Assembly (NCBI GenBank): GCA_017308255.1
Contig: JAFKFN010000020.1
Coordinates: forward strand, 1 to 63,522
From: Altererythrobacter sp.
Lineage (GTDB): Bacteria > Pseudomonadota > Alphaproteobacteria > Sphingomonadales > Sphingomonadaceae
Direction: 5' to 3'
Length of the DNA: 63,522 nucleotides
Shown: positions 1 to 9,409 of the stretch, piece after piece
Layout of the letters: the number at the start of each line of letters is the position of its first letter
How positions within the stretch are numbered: position 1 is the stretch's first letter
Notes under the pieces: generated by a model
Seen by the model: only the letters and a program-made list of their open reading frames with translations
Told to the model about the DNA's origin: nothing
The model's database searches: none
Program-made: the position numbers and the translations under genes

Positions 1-59
1 GCAATCCAGGGCGACAACGCAATACGCCTTGGATTGCTTCGCTACGCTCGCAATGACGA
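1..59. repeat. REP-like palindromic repeat, copy 1 (left end cut by the window)
   Basis: The right arm (tggattgcttcgctacg followed by ctcgcaatgacga) and the end of the left arm of a long palindrome are present. The same arms occur complete at 16884-16961 and 22829-22907. The window start removes the outer left arm. It lies just downstream of the minus-strand ugd gene. This is a dispersed intergenic palindrome of the REP/BIME kind; no protein is encoded. Confidence 0.8.
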
Positions 60-80
60 TTCAGAGTTAGACGATCGGGC

Positions 81-1385
81 CTAACGCCCGACAGCCACGT
101 AGCGCAGCCCCGCCGCTTCCACGGTGTCGCGTTCATAGACGTTGCGCAGGTCCACCAGCACCGGCTCCGCCAGCAGGGATTTCAGACGCCCCAGATCCAG
201 CGCCCGATAAGCATCCCATTCGGTCACGATCACGGCCGCCGAGGCGCCTTCCACGGCTTCCCACGGCGTCTTGCAATAGGTCACGCGGTCCAGCAAGGCG
301 CGCGCCTGCTCGACACCTTCGGGATCGCAGGCGGCCACTTCGGCCCCTGCTTCCTGCAGCGTGCCGATGATCGAGATCGACGGGGAATCGCGCATGTCGT
401 CGGTATTTGGCTTGAAGGTCAGGCCCAGCACGGCCACGCGCTTGCCCTGCACGTCGCCGCCACAGGCGGCGATCACCTTGCGGCCCATCGCCCGCTTGCG
501 CTCGTCGTTCACGCCGACGACCGCTTCCACGATCCGTTGCGGCGCTTCATAATCCTGCGCGGTCTTCAGCAGGGCCAGCGTATCCTTCGGGAAGCAGCTG
601 CCGCCATAGCCGGGACCGGCATTGAGGAACTTGGAGCCGATGCGGTTGTCGAGGCCGATGCCCCGGGCCACGTCGCGCACGTCGCCGCCCACCTTCTCGC
701 ACAAGTCGGCAACTTCGTTGATGAAAGTGATCTTGGTCGCCAGGAAGGCGTTGCCGGCATATTTGGTAAGCTCGGCCGAACGCCGGCTCATCTCGATGAT
801 CGGCGATTTGCCGCCCAGGAACAGCGGGCGATAGAGCTCCCGCATCACCTGCAGCGCGCGCTCATCCTCGCTGCCGATCACGATCCGGTCGGGATGCTTG
901 AAGTCGCCGATCGCCGCGCCTTCGCGCAGGAACTCGGGATTGGAAACCACGGCGAAATCGGCCGAGGGGTTCGTTTCGCGGATGATCCGCTCCACCTCGT
1001 CCCCCGTGCCGACGGGAACGGTGGACTTGTCCACCACCACCGTGAAGGTGCCGATCGCCTGCCCGATCTCTTCGGCCGCGGCATAGACGTAAGACAAGTC
1101 GGCATGCCCGTCGTCAGCCCGGGTGGGCGTGCCCACGGCGATGAACACCGCGTCCGCGCTGGAAACCCCGGCGGCGAGATCGGTGGTGAAGGACAGCCGG
1201 CCGGCCTCCACATTGCGGGCGACCAGGCTATCGAGCCCGGGCTCGAAGATCGGCATCCGCCCCGCCTTCAGCGCCGCGATTTTCCCCTCGTCCTTGTCAA
1301 CGCAGACGACTTCGTGCCCGAAATCGGAGAAGCAGGCCCCGGAAACGAGCCCCACATAGCCCGAGCCGATCATCGTAATCCGCAT
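81..1385 (-). CDS. ugd: UDP-glucose 6-dehydrogenase
   Basis: Oxidises UDP-glucose to UDP-glucuronate with two NAD+, supplying exopolysaccharide and uronic-acid glycosphingolipid synthesis in the cytoplasm. The 434-residue protein opens with MRITMIGSGYVG, a Rossmann NAD-binding loop (residues 8-13). It carries NPEFLREG in the middle and the catalytic-cysteine motif GGSCFPKDT (Cys264; Escherichia coli Ugd uses Cys260), then a C-terminal UDP-binding domain starting near GLTFKPNTDD. The open frame runs 26 codons further upstream, but family alignment places the start at the ATG at 1385, directly before the Rossmann strand. It stands alone, with tRNA-Pro upstream. In sphingomonads glucuronate is the usual head-group sugar of glycosphingolipids, so a housekeeping role is plausible (inference). 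Confidence 0.95.
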   Translation of the reverse strand: MRITMIGSGYVGLVSGACFSDFGHEVVCVDKDEGKIAALKAGRMPIFEPGLDSLVARNVEAGRLSFTTDLAAGVSSADAVFIAVGTPTRADDGHADLSYVYAAAEEIGQAIGTFTVVVDKSTVPVGTGDEVERIIRETNPSADFAVVSNPEFLREGAAIGDFKHPDRIVIGSEDERALQVMRELYRPLFLGGKSPIIEMSRRSAELTKYAGNAFLATKITFINEVADLCEKVGGDVRDVARGIGLDNRIGSKFLNAGPGYGGSCFPKDTLALLKTAQDYEAPQRIVEAVVGVNDERKRAMGRKVIAACGGDVQGKRVAVLGLTFKPNTDDMRDSPSISIIGTLQEAGAEVAACDPEGVEQARALLDRVTYCKTPWEAVEGASAAVIVTEWDAYRALDLGRLKSLLAEPVLVDLRNVYERDTVEAAGLRYVAVGR

Positions 1386-1948
<563 letters not shown>

Positions 1949-2611
1949 ATGAGGAAGATCGTACTTTTGATCGCGTTGCCCTTGGGTCTCGCGGCTTCAC
2001 CGGCCATGGCGCAGGACGAGGGCGGCCTGTCGCTCGGCGTCACGGGCGGAACGCTCGGGATCGGGCCGGAACTCGGTTATCGGGCCTCCCGCAACTTTGG
2101 AGCGCGGGCGAGCGCCACGTTCCTCGGGATCAGCCGTGATGTCGAGTCTGACGACGTGAACTACAATGGCGACCTCGATCTGCAATCGTTCGGCGCGGTG
2201 ATCGATCTTTATCCGTTCGGCGGCGGTTTCCGCCTTTCCGCCGGTGCCCGGATCAGCGACAACAAGGTGAAGCTGACCGCGACGCCGACGGGCGACGTGG
2301 AAATCGGCGATGACAGCTACACCTCCGCGGAAGTGGGCACCCTGACCGGACGGGTGGAACCCAAGGATTTCGCCCCTACCCTGACGATCGGCTGGGGTGG
2401 CGGCCTGACGCGCGGGGTGAAGTTCGGCGCGGATATCGGCGTCATGTTCCAGGGAACGCCCAAGGTCACCGAACTGAACGCCAGCGGCAGTCTGGCCAAC
2501 ACCCCGGAATTCAAGGAATCCCTGGCGAGGGAGCGGGCCGAGATCGAGGACGATATCGACGGCTTCAAGTTCTATCCCGTCCTCCAGTTCTCGCTAGGCT
2601 ATCGCTTCTAA
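1949..2611 (+). CDS. Probable outer-membrane beta-barrel protein
   Basis: A 220-residue secreted protein. The signal peptide MRKIVLLIALPLGL...ASPAMAQ ends with an AxA cleavage site. The mature part alternates short hydrophobic/aromatic strands with Gly/Asp/Asn turns and ends in the terminal-aromatic pattern of outer-membrane barrels (...LQFSLGYRF, C-terminal Phe). Segments such as YRASRNFGARASATF and FRLSAGARISDNKV look like transmembrane beta-strands. I start at the ATG at 1949 because the 18 upstream residues precede an otherwise canonical signal sequence. No specific family is recognised; a small OmpA/OmpW-like barrel fold is the closest guess. The gene is monocistronic and followed by a perfect hairpin. 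Function unknown. Confidence 0.75.
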   Translation: MRKIVLLIALPLGLAASPAMAQDEGGLSLGVTGGTLGIGPELGYRASRNFGARASATFLGISRDVESDDVNYNGDLDLQSFGAVIDLYPFGGGFRLSAGARISDNKVKLTATPTGDVEIGDDSYTSAEVGTLTGRVEPKDFAPTLTIGWGGGLTRGVKFGADIGVMFQGTPKVTELNASGSLANTPEFKESLARERAEIEDDIDGFKFYPVLQFSLGYRF

Positions 2612-2629
2612 CGCGACTCTCCGGCATGG

Positions 2630-2661
2630 CCGAAAGGGCGGCGGCAATGCCGCCCTTTCGG
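2630..2661 (+). terminator. Hairpin terminator after the outer-membrane protein gene
   Basis: A perfect 13-bp inverted repeat (CCGAAAGGGCGGC / GCCGCCCTTTCGG) with a 6-base loop begins 19 bases past the stop codon. The downstream T content (ttgtcgg) is weak, so it may act with Rho or as an mRNA 3' stabiliser. Confidence 0.6.
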
Positions 2662-2847
2662 TTGTCGGACCGCGAGCGAACAGGCTGAGCGGGGCCATGG
2701 CGCCGGTATCGGTCGCGCCGGCCCCCATTCTATCGTTTCGCAGCTGCGGCGCGGATTAGCGTCTTGCGCCCGCGACATTTCCCTTCCTAAACCGCATCAG
2801 CCGAAAACCCGGATGGCAGGGACTCCAGGGCGGCTGCGGGGGCGGGT

Positions 2848-3915
2848 ATGGTCAAGCCGGGGGACTTGTACGAAGCTATCGGCGACGATGAAGCCTACGC
2901 CCAGTTACCGGCGATGGCGGCGGAACTTATCGGCGCACGCTCGGGCAATATCCAGCACATGACCCGGGCCGGTAGCATCGCCGACCAGCATTTCAGCTAC
3001 TTCGACAGCACCATGGTGCACGATTACGCCGCGCGCTTCAGCGGGGAACTGGACATCTGGACGCAAGCGGGGCTTGCGAGCGGGATCGTCAATCGCGCTA
3101 TCCCGGTCGACTCGCTCGTATCGGAAGAGGCCTTTCGGGCGTCTCCCATGTGGAACGATTTTTTCCGTTTCCATGGTGACGATACGGGTCATAGCATCGG
3201 CCTGGTTCACCGCTTCGACGGAACGACCATGGCCACCAGCTTTCACCGGGCGTGGTCGGCAGGTCCGTTTTCACGCCTGGAAGCCGCGCGGCTGGACGCC
3301 ATCAGCACCGATCTGCATCGCATATACCGGGCGCGGGACTTGATCGGCGGCCATGCCGAGAAGTCCGCGCGCCTGGCCGGCATGCTCGATGCGCATCAGG
3401 ATTGCGTGCTTCTCGTCGATGCGAAACTCCGTCTCGTCGAGGCGTCGCCATCGGCGATGCAAGTGCTGCTGGCTGGCGATGGGGTGGCCTTGAGGCAGGG
3501 CCATTTCACGGTGACCGACCTCGCCGTGTTGCGGGGGATTCGCCAGGCCGTCGCGAATACCGTGAACAGGCACGCCAATGCCCGCGCCACCTTCCTGGCG
3601 TCACGCCCGTCGGGCAAGGCGCCCTGGCGCATCATGGTGCTTCCGAGCGTCGACGTGGGCCATTGTTGCTTGCTGCTGTCTCCCAGTGAGCGGGACGCCG
3701 CGCGCCAGGCAAGCTGGATGCGGGAAAGCTATTCCCTGACCAGGGCGGAGACCGGCATCGGCCTGCAGCTTCTCGCGGGCTGGACGGTGGAGGATATCGC
3801 CAGCACCCGCTCCACCAGCGTGGCGACTGTTCGGACCCATGTCCGGCATATCCTCGAAAAAACCGGCGCGCACCGTATCGCCGGCTTCATTGCCTTGTTC
3901 GGCAGCTTGCCGTGA
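2848..3915 (+). CDS. Orphan LuxR-type transcriptional regulator with PAS-like region
   Basis: A 355-residue cytoplasmic protein. The C-terminal 60 residues form a GerE/LuxR helix-turn-helix: LTRAETGIGLQLLAG, then VEDIASTRSTSVATVRTHV as the recognition segment and ILEKTGAHR. Residues about 180-285 (DCVLLVDAKLRLVEASPSA...) resemble a PAS-like sensory fold. The first 170 residues are not recognised and contain no receiver Asp pocket or autoinducer-binding signature that I can identify. There is no luxI-type synthase or kinase nearby, so the signal is unknown. The start at 2848 follows a ggcgggt stretch; it is the first good start after the upstream noncoding region. It is separated from its neighbours by intergenic DNA and is probably monocistronic. 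Confidence 0.8.
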   Translation: MVKPGDLYEAIGDDEAYAQLPAMAAELIGARSGNIQHMTRAGSIADQHFSYFDSTMVHDYAARFSGELDIWTQAGLASGIVNRAIPVDSLVSEEAFRASPMWNDFFRFHGDDTGHSIGLVHRFDGTTMATSFHRAWSAGPFSRLEAARLDAISTDLHRIYRARDLIGGHAEKSARLAGMLDAHQDCVLLVDAKLRLVEASPSAMQVLLAGDGVALRQGHFTVTDLAVLRGIRQAVANTVNRHANARATFLASRPSGKAPWRIMVLPSVDVGHCCLLLSPSERDAARQASWMRESYSLTRAETGIGLQLLAGWTVEDIASTRSTSVATVRTHVRHILEKTGAHRIAGFIALFGSLP

Positions 3916-3937
3916 TCGGTCGGCGCGCATCGGCTGG

Positions 3938-4013
3938 TGGTGGGCCCGGCAGGATTCGAACCCGCGACCTAGCCGTTATGAGCGGCCAGCTCTAACCGCT
4001 GAGCTACAGGCCC
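3938..4013 (-). tRNA. tRNA-Ile2 (anticodon CAU, lysidine type)
   Basis: The minus strand gives acceptor GGGCCTG / CGGGCCC, discriminator A and encoded CCA, 76 nt. The anticodon loop in GCCGCTCATAACGGC reads CAT. Two features favour isoleucine-2 (TilS-modified) over elongator methionine: the C4-G69 and C5-G68 pairs in the acceptor stem, known TilS determinants, and no match to the usual alphaproteobacterial elongator-Met acceptor. General tRNA tools would report it as Met or Ile2. Confidence 0.85.
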
Positions 4014-4109
4014 CGACAACCAACCGGTGCGCCGCTGGCGCGGGCGGTGAGGTAGCTGCGGGGCAGGGCGATGGCAAGAACTCCTCTACCGCGCGGCGAA
4101 GGGGCCCGG

Positions 4110-5774
4110 TTATGCGGACAGGCCGCCCTCGCGATGGCCGTCGTCCGAATGGGTGGCCGCAGGGGCGGCCAAGACCGGCAGGTCCAGGTGCAACTGTTCG
4201 TCGCGTTGTTCCAGCGTGCCACCCGCCGCAGCCGCTTCGGCACGCGCCAGGCGCAGCGAGAAGCCACTGCCGAACATGCCCGCCGATATGGCGCGGGGCT
4301 GCGCAGGGGCCGTGGCGGTGAACAGATCGTCCTCGTCATCCAGCAGCGCGATGGGCAAGTCGGCGGTGAGGCTCGCGCGGGCGCCATCGCCCGTCAGGGT
4401 CAGCGTGATCACCTCGCCGGGAGCCATCGCGCCGGCCAGTGTCGCCAGCAGCCGCCAGATGAGCTGCTGCACCTCCGTCTCGTCCAGCTCCAGCGTGAAC
4501 GGCCCGCCGCGCACGGTCAGCTCGATCCGCGCGCTGCGGGGCCGGAGCACGCCTTCCAGGCGGCGCAGGAGCTGCACGATCACTTCGCGCAAATCGCTGC
4601 GCCCGGCGGAGAGCGGCAGGGCGCCGGTTTCCAGCCGCGCCAGCCGGTCGATCTCGTCGAATCCGGCCAGCAGGCGCGCGGCGTCCACAGCGATCGCGGC
4701 GGCCAGCGCGCGATAGGCGTTCGGCGCCGGACCGAACATCTGCTGCTGGATCAGCTCGGCGAATCCCTGGATCGCGCCGACGGGGGTGCGCAGCTCGTGC
4801 AGCAACTGGCGCATCCGATCGCTGGCCTCGTTCGCAGCGGCACGGCGTTCGGGCGGCGGCGCGAACCGCCGCATCCTTCCGCGATAGCCTTCGAACGCGC
4901 CGGTTCCGGGGGCGAAGGCCGGCGCCGCGTCGATCCGCCAGTCCCCGGCGATCTCGGCAAGGCCGATCACCTCGATGCGTGCGTTGCGCAGCGGCAGGCG
5001 GCGGGCGAAGGCCTTCAGCGCCGCCGCCTCCAGCACCGCCGTGGCGCCTGGGCCGGCCGCGCCCAGGCGCAGGCCCACGGCGATCGGCGCCATGGCGGGA
5101 TCGGCCCAGGTGACCGTGCCTTCGGCGTCGCTGGCGAAGTCGAAGGCACGGCGGCGCTGCTCGGCCTCGATCGGGCGAATGTCCTCCGGCGGCACGCGCG
5201 GCGCGGCCGTGCCTTCGCGGCGCGCGCGCTGGAAGGCTTCGATCCGCCGCACCAGCGCGCCGATTCCGGCTTCGCTTCGCGGCGCGGCCGTGTCCTCAAG
5301 GGGCGCGGGCGATTCGGACGCCAGGAAACCGTCAGGCCGGGGCAGCGCCCGGTCGCGCACGCCCAGCCGTTCCAGCACCTGGTGCGCGCTGAACGGCAAC
5401 TCGCGCCGGTGGCGCAGGAAGCCCCGCGCCGTCATCGGCAGGCGCGGTATCAGATGCAGCCATTCGCTTTCGTCGAGCTGGGCGGTCGCCATGGCGGCGG
5501 CGGCGGCCTGCGGATCGCGCTCGGCCAGCCAGGCGACCAGCCCGGCGCTGCGCAGCCGCAGGCCCGGGCCGCGCAGGATCGCCGATTGCACCGCCGGGGG
5601 CAGCAGATCGGCCAGTTCCTCCAGCCGCGCATAAGCCGCGCCGACCAGATCGTCCCCGGCCTCGCCCGGCATGGAACCCAGCAGGTCGAGCAATTGCCGG
5701 TATTGCGTGCGCGCCGCCGCCTCGCTCTGCGCGGCATGACGCAGCACGGTGGCAAGGCGATCGTCGAACAGCAT
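4110..5774 (-). CDS. Soluble sensor histidine kinase-like protein with degenerate ATPase domain
   Basis: With the ATG at 5774 (preceded by ggggaatcg) the protein has 554 residues; ATGs at 5816 and an open frame to 5882 are alternatives. The N-terminal about 170 residues are helical and repeat-like, reminiscent of the alphaproteobacterial DUF2336 helical repeats. A middle region follows (about 200-310). The HisKA H-box is LLHELRTPVGAIQGF with His326. The ATPase region is eroded: the N-box position reads VQQLIWRLLATL without the usual Asn pair, no clear DxGxG is seen, yet a G2-like GMFGSGFSLRLA remains. No transmembrane segment is visible. It is divergent from the Lrp gene, and no response regulator is adjacent. 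It may accept or relay phosphate, or act as a scaffold, rather than autophosphorylate (inference). Confidence 0.75.
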   Translation of the reverse strand: MLFDDRLATVLRHAAQSEAAARTQYRQLLDLLGSMPGEAGDDLVGAAYARLEELADLLPPAVQSAILRGPGLRLRSAGLVAWLAERDPQAAAAAMATAQLDESEWLHLIPRLPMTARGFLRHRRELPFSAHQVLERLGVRDRALPRPDGFLASESPAPLEDTAAPRSEAGIGALVRRIEAFQRARREGTAAPRVPPEDIRPIEAEQRRRAFDFASDAEGTVTWADPAMAPIAVGLRLGAAGPGATAVLEAAALKAFARRLPLRNARIEVIGLAEIAGDWRIDAAPAFAPGTGAFEGYRGRMRRFAPPPERRAAANEASDRMRQLLHELRTPVGAIQGFAELIQQQMFGPAPNAYRALAAAIAVDAARLLAGFDEIDRLARLETGALPLSAGRSDLREVIVQLLRRLEGVLRPRSARIELTVRGGPFTLELDETEVQQLIWRLLATLAGAMAPGEVITLTLTGDGARASLTADLPIALLDDEDDLFTATAPAQPRAISAGMFGSGFSLRLARAEAAAAGGTLEQRDEQLHLDLPVLAAPAATHSDDGHREGGLSA

Positions 5775-5983
5775 CGATTCCCCGGTGAAAAACAGCCCGC
5801 GCGCATCTTGGCGCATCGTGGCTCTAGCCCCTTTGTGGAAGCCGCGAATGGCTTCACTTTGGCGCGTTGCAAAGCGGGACAATTGCCCATAAACAATAAT
5901 GTTTCCGGGATGCCGGGCTGTGCGGCCGATAATTTCAATCGGTGCGGACGTGGCGTGGCGACCTCAACGGGGGTGCGCGGTCA

Positions 5984-6448
5984 ATGGCAACGCTCGACAG
6001 CATCGATCGTCACCTGCTTGCCGAACTTCAGGCGGAAGGCCGCGTGACCAACGTGGATCTGGCCAGCCGCGTCGGCCTCACCGCTCCGCCTTGCCTGCGG
6101 CGCGTCAGGGCGCTGGAGGAAGAAGGCGTCATCAAGGGCTATCATGCGGAACTCGATGCCTCGAAGCTCGGCTTCGCGATCACCGTGTTCGCCATGGTCA
6201 GCCTCAAGAGCCAGGCGGAAGAAGATCTGCGGGCGTTCGAAAACCACATCATGGCGCTGCCCGAAGTGCGCGAATGCCACATGCTCAACGGCGAGATCGA
6301 TTTCATCCTCAAGATCGTCAGCCGGGATTTGCAGAGCTTCCAGGAATTCCTCACCAGCAAGCTCACGCCAGTGCCCAACGTGGCCAGCGTGAAAACCTCG
6401 CTGACCATCCGCACCGCCAAGAGCGAGCCCGGCGTGCCGCTGGAATAG
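5984..6448 (+). CDS. Lrp/AsnC family transcriptional regulator
   Basis: A 154-residue DNA-binding regulator of the feast/famine family. Residues 4-60 form the winged helix (LDSIDRHLLAELQAEGRVTN, then LASRVGLTAPPCLRRVRALEEEGVIKGY). Residues 70-150 form the RAM/effector domain with the FENHIMALPEVRECHMLNGEIDF core. Length and both domains are canonical. The start at 5984 gives MATLDSIDRHLL, the usual N-terminus; the 14 upstream codons are not needed. The gene is divergent from the kinase at 4110-5774 and shares a roughly 200-base control region with it. The effector amino acid cannot be told; sphingomonads carry several paralogues of this type. Confidence 0.92.
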   Translation: MATLDSIDRHLLAELQAEGRVTNVDLASRVGLTAPPCLRRVRALEEEGVIKGYHAELDASKLGFAITVFAMVSLKSQAEEDLRAFENHIMALPEVRECHMLNGEIDFILKIVSRDLQSFQEFLTSKLTPVPNVASVKTSLTIRTAKSEPGVPLE

Positions 6449-6509
6449 GCCGCACCTTTCAGCGCGCATGCGGCAGTGCTAGGTTGGGACTCGAGTGGGA
6501 GAGTCACCG

Positions 6510-6905
6510 ATGTTCAGACGCACATGGGCCCTTGCAGGCCTGGCCTTGTTCGCCGCCACGGCGGCGCAGGCCCATCATTCGTTCGCGGCCTTTTTCGATC
6601 CGGGCAAAGTGGTGACGGTCACCGGCAAGGTCACCGCGTTCCGCTTCACCAATCCGCACGGGTTGATCGTGCTCGACGTTACCGGCGCCAACGGCAAGCA
6701 TACCGAATGGCGGGCCGAAACCAATGCGCCGGTCGTGCTCACCCGGCGCGGCTGGACGCGTGACGCGATCAAGCCCGGCGAAACGATCACCATCGAAGGC
6801 TGGGGCTCGCGCGACGGCAAGCCTTACATCCGCCTGCGCGCCGCCAAGGATGTCCAGGGCAAGCTGATCGGCTCCGCGCCTTTTGGCGTGACCGACGACG
6901 GCTGA
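6510..6905 (+). CDS. DUF6152 family secreted protein
   Basis: A 131-residue protein with signal peptide MFRRTWALAGLALFAATAAQA, then HHSFAAFFDPGKVVTVTGKV and the FTNPHGLIVLDV region typical of DUF6152. These are small periplasmic OB-fold-like proteins, often near metal or organic-acid utilisation genes, of unknown function. The His pair just after cleavage may bind metal (inference). I chose the ATG at 6510 over the in-frame GTG at 6495 because the GTG itself lies in the ribosome-binding site (gtgggagag, spacing suitable for 6510) and the signal peptide begins at 6510. The gene stands alone between lrp and the convergent accC. Confidence 0.85.
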   Translation: MFRRTWALAGLALFAATAAQAHHSFAAFFDPGKVVTVTGKVTAFRFTNPHGLIVLDVTGANGKHTEWRAETNAPVVLTRRGWTRDAIKPGETITIEGWGSRDGKPYIRLRAAKDVQGKLIGSAPFGVTDDG

Positions 6906-6946
6906 GTTCACAGGGGTATTACTGAGCGATCTCAGGTTCGGCTGGG

Positions 6947-8296
6947 TTAAGCCTCCCGCGCCGCCAGCCATTCCTCCAGCCACTTGATCGAATAGCTGCC
7001 GTTCAGCACGTCCGGCTGGTGCAGCAGGGCCTGGTGCAGCGGGATCGAGGTCTTCACGCCTTCGACCACCATCTCCTCCAGCGCGCGGCGCAGGCGCATG
7101 ATGCAGCCTTCGCGGGTGCGGCCGTAGACGATCAGCTTGGCGATCATGGAATCGTAATAGGGCGGGATGCGGTATCCGGCGTAAAGCCCGCTATCGACGC
7201 GCACGTGCATCCCGCCCGGCGCGTGATAGGCGGTGACGAGGCCGGGGCTGGGCGCGAAGGTCCATGGGTCTTCGGCATTGATCCGGCACTCGATCGCGTG
7301 GCCCTTGAACTCGATCTCGTCCTGGCTGACGGACAGCGGCTTGCCGTCGGCGATGCGGATCTGCTCGCGCACCAGGTCCACTCCGGTGATCGCTTCGGTC
7401 ACCGGGTGCTCCACCTGCAGGCGGGTGTTCATCTCGATGAAGTAGAACTCGCCGTTTTCCCACAGGAACTCGATCGTCCCCGCGCCGCGATAGCCCATGT
7501 CGGCCATGGCCTTGGCCACGATCCCGCCCATCCGGGCGCGCTCTTCGGGAGAGATGACGGGGGAGGGAGCCTCCTCCAGCACTTTCTGGTGGCGGCGTTG
7601 CAGCGAACAATCCCGCTCGCCCAGGTGGATGGCGTTGCCCTTGCCGTCGCCGAACACCTGGAACTCGATATGCCGCGGATTGCCGAGGTATTTTTCGAGA
7701 TAGACGGTATCGTCGCCGAAGGCGGCCTTGGCCTCGCTCCCGGCCTGTTTCATCAGGGTTTCGAGCTGGTCGGCACTGTTGCAGACCTTCATGCCGCGCC
7801 CGCCGCCGCCCGATGCGGCCTTGATGATCACCGGATAGCCGATTTCCTCGGCGATGCGCGCCGCCTCTGCGGGGTCGGAAACCGCCCCGTCGCTGCCCGG
7901 CACCAGCGGCAGCCCCAGCGCGCCGGCGGTGCGTTTGGCTTCCACCTTGTCGCCCATGGTGCGGATATGCTCGGGCTTCGGGCCGATCCAGACGATGCCG
8001 TGGGCTTCCACGATCTCGGCGAACTGGGCGTTCTCCGACATGAAGCCATAGCCGGGGTGCAGCGCGTCGGCGCCGGAAATCTCAGCCGCGGCGATGATCG
8101 CGGCGGTGTTCAGATAGCTTTCGCTGGCCGGCGGCGGGCCGATGCACACCGCGTGATCGGCCAGCCGCACATGCATGGCATCGGCATCGGCGGTGGAATG
8201 CACGGCCACCGTTTCGATACCCATCTCATGCGCGGCGCGGTGGATTCGAAGCGCGATCTCGCCACGGTTGGCGATCAGGAGGCGGGAAATAGCCAT
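6947..8296 (-). CDS. accC: Acetyl-CoA carboxylase, biotin carboxylase subunit
   Basis: ATP-dependent carboxylation of the biotin on BCCP, the first half-reaction of malonyl-CoA synthesis for fatty acids. The 449-residue length is standard. Motifs: [16 protein letters not shown] at the N-terminus, the ATP-grasp glycine-rich loop SGGGGRGMK, and the active-site block [17 protein letters not shown]. The C-terminal biotin-carboxylase domain contains [10 protein letters not shown]-like residues ([12 protein letters not shown]). It is the last gene of the minus-strand aroQ-accB-accC operon; accB ends 4 bases upstream, so the two are surely cotranscribed and probably translationally coupled. Confidence 0.98.
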   Translation of the reverse strand: MAISRLLIANRGEIALRIHRAAHEMGIETVAVHSTADADAMHVRLADHAVCIGPPPASESYLNTAAIIAAAEISGADALHPGYGFMSENAQFAEIVEAHGIVWIGPKPEHIRTMGDKVEAKRTAGALGLPLVPGSDGAVSDPAEAARIAEEIGYPVIIKAASGGGGRGMKVCNSADQLETLMKQAGSEAKAAFGDDTVYLEKYLGNPRHIEFQVFGDGKGNAIHLGERDCSLQRRHQKVLEEAPSPVISPEERARMGGIVAKAMADMGYRGAGTIEFLWENGEFYFIEMNTRLQVEHPVTEAITGVDLVREQIRIADGKPLSVSQDEIEFKGHAIECRINAEDPWTFAPSPGLVTAYHAPGGMHVRVDSGLYAGYRIPPYYDSMIAKLIVYGRTREGCIMRLRRALEEMVVEGVKTSIPLHQALLHQPDVLNGSYSIKWLEEWLAAREA

Positions 8297-8300
8297 GCCG

Positions 8301-8807
8301 TCAGCCGAATACGATCAGCGGCTGATCGTATTCGATCGGCTGGGCGTTCTCGATCAGGATCTGCCGCACGGTGCCGTCGCGCGGGGCGGCGATCGGGTTC
8401 ATCACTTTCATGGCTTCCACGATCAGCAGCGTGTCCCCGGCCTTCACCGTGTCTCCCACCTTCACGAAGGGATCGGCGCCGGGTTCGGGGAAGAGATAGG
8501 CCGTGCCGACCATCGGCGAACGCACGGCGTTGGACAAATCCGCCGCCGGGGCCGCGGCGGGCGACGCCGCAGGGGCCGGCGCTTCGGCGGGGGCGGGCAT
8601 GGCTACGGGCGCCACGGCCGTCACCGGCGCGGCTGCCAGGGCGCCCCGGGCGACGCGGATGCTCCTGTCGCCGTCGGTCACTTCGATTTCGGTCAGGCCG
8701 GTATCGGCCAGCATCTCGGCCAGTTGGCGCACCATCTTGGCGTCCACGTTCATGCCGGCCGCGCCCTTGTTGCCCACTGTACCCTTGTTGTCGGCTTTAT
8801 CGGCCAT
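8301..8807 (-). CDS. accB: Biotin carboxyl carrier protein of acetyl-CoA carboxylase
   Basis: A 168-residue carrier that holds biotin and shuttles CO2 from AccC to the AccAD carboxyltransferase. The N-terminal part ([19 protein letters not shown]) is the usual AccB dimer helix region. It is followed by an Ala/Pro-rich flexible linker (about residues 65-100). The C-terminal biotinyl domain carries [10 protein letters not shown], where the Lys of EAMKVM is the biotinylation site. A Lys/Asn/Gly-rich 20-residue leader precedes the first helix; a downstream ATG (MNVDAKM...) is a possible alternative start. It lies between aroQ and accC in the same operon. Confidence 0.97.
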   Translation of the reverse strand: MADKADNKGTVGNKGAAGMNVDAKMVRQLAEMLADTGLTEIEVTDGDRSIRVARGALAAAPVTAVAPVAMPAPAEAPAPAASPAAAPAADLSNAVRSPMVGTAYLFPEPGADPFVKVGDTVKAGDTLLIVEAMKVMNPIAAPRDGTVRQILIENAQPIEYDQPLIVFG

Positions 8808-8890
8808 TCATGTCCTCGCGAGGTTGACCCGTGGCGGCGCGCTATGCGTTTTGACGCGCGCCAAGGCAAGGGGCACCGGCCCGGTTCTCT

Positions 8891-9325
8891 TCAAAGCCGC
8901 GCCGCCGCGTCCAGCGCCAGTTCGTAGCCAAAGGCGCCGAAACCGGCGATGGTTCCCTTGGCCGCCATGCCGACAAAGCTCTTGTGGCGATAGGCTTCGC
9001 GCGCCGCCGGATTGGACAGGTGCACCTCGATCACCGGCGTCCGGATGGACCGGATCGCGTCATAGAGCGCCAGGCTGGTATGCGTCAGCGCCCCGGCATT
9101 GAGCAGCACGGCCTTCGCCCCCGCGCCCTGCGCCTCGTGCAGCCAGTCGCACAAGTGCCCTTCGTGATTCGACTGGCGCATCTCGATCGCCAGCCCCAGC
9201 GCCCGGCCCTTCTCCTCCAGCCGCGCGGCGATATCGTCGAGCGTCTCCGCCCCGTAGATCTCCGGCTCGCGCGTGCCGAGCAGGTTGAGGTTCGGGCCGT
9301 TGAGGACGAAGACGGTGTCAGGCAT
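8891..9325 (-). CDS. aroQ: Type II 3-dehydroquinate dehydratase
   Basis: Converts 3-dehydroquinate to 3-dehydroshikimate in the shikimate pathway, by the dodecameric type II enzyme. The 144 residues match the family length. Motifs: VLNGPNLNLLGTREPEIYG with the active-site Tyr near residue 24, QSNHEGHLCDWLHEA, LNAGALTHTSLAL, EVHLSNP, and C-terminal GTIAGFGAFGYELAL. It is the promoter-proximal gene of aroQ-accB-accC, an arrangement common in proteobacteria, so aromatic and fatty-acid precursor supply share a transcript. Confidence 0.97.
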   Translation of the reverse strand: MPDTVFVLNGPNLNLLGTREPEIYGAETLDDIAARLEEKGRALGLAIEMRQSNHEGHLCDWLHEAQGAGAKAVLLNAGALTHTSLALYDAIRSIRTPVIEVHLSNPAAREAYRHKSFVGMAAKGTIAGFGAFGYELALDAAARL

Positions 9326-9409
9326 GGGCGTTTCCCCTTCTCGGGGAAGCGCATAGCGGCAAGGGGGGGTGAGCGCAAAAGCTGAGACGACGGGGCCAGC
9401 AAGGCTGGC

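Noticed and set aside
4071-6047. 658-codon plus-strand open frame opposite the histidine kinase-like gene
   Set aside because: Antisense shadow: composition is Arg/Gln/His-rich, with no motifs, while the minus strand shows a HisKA block.
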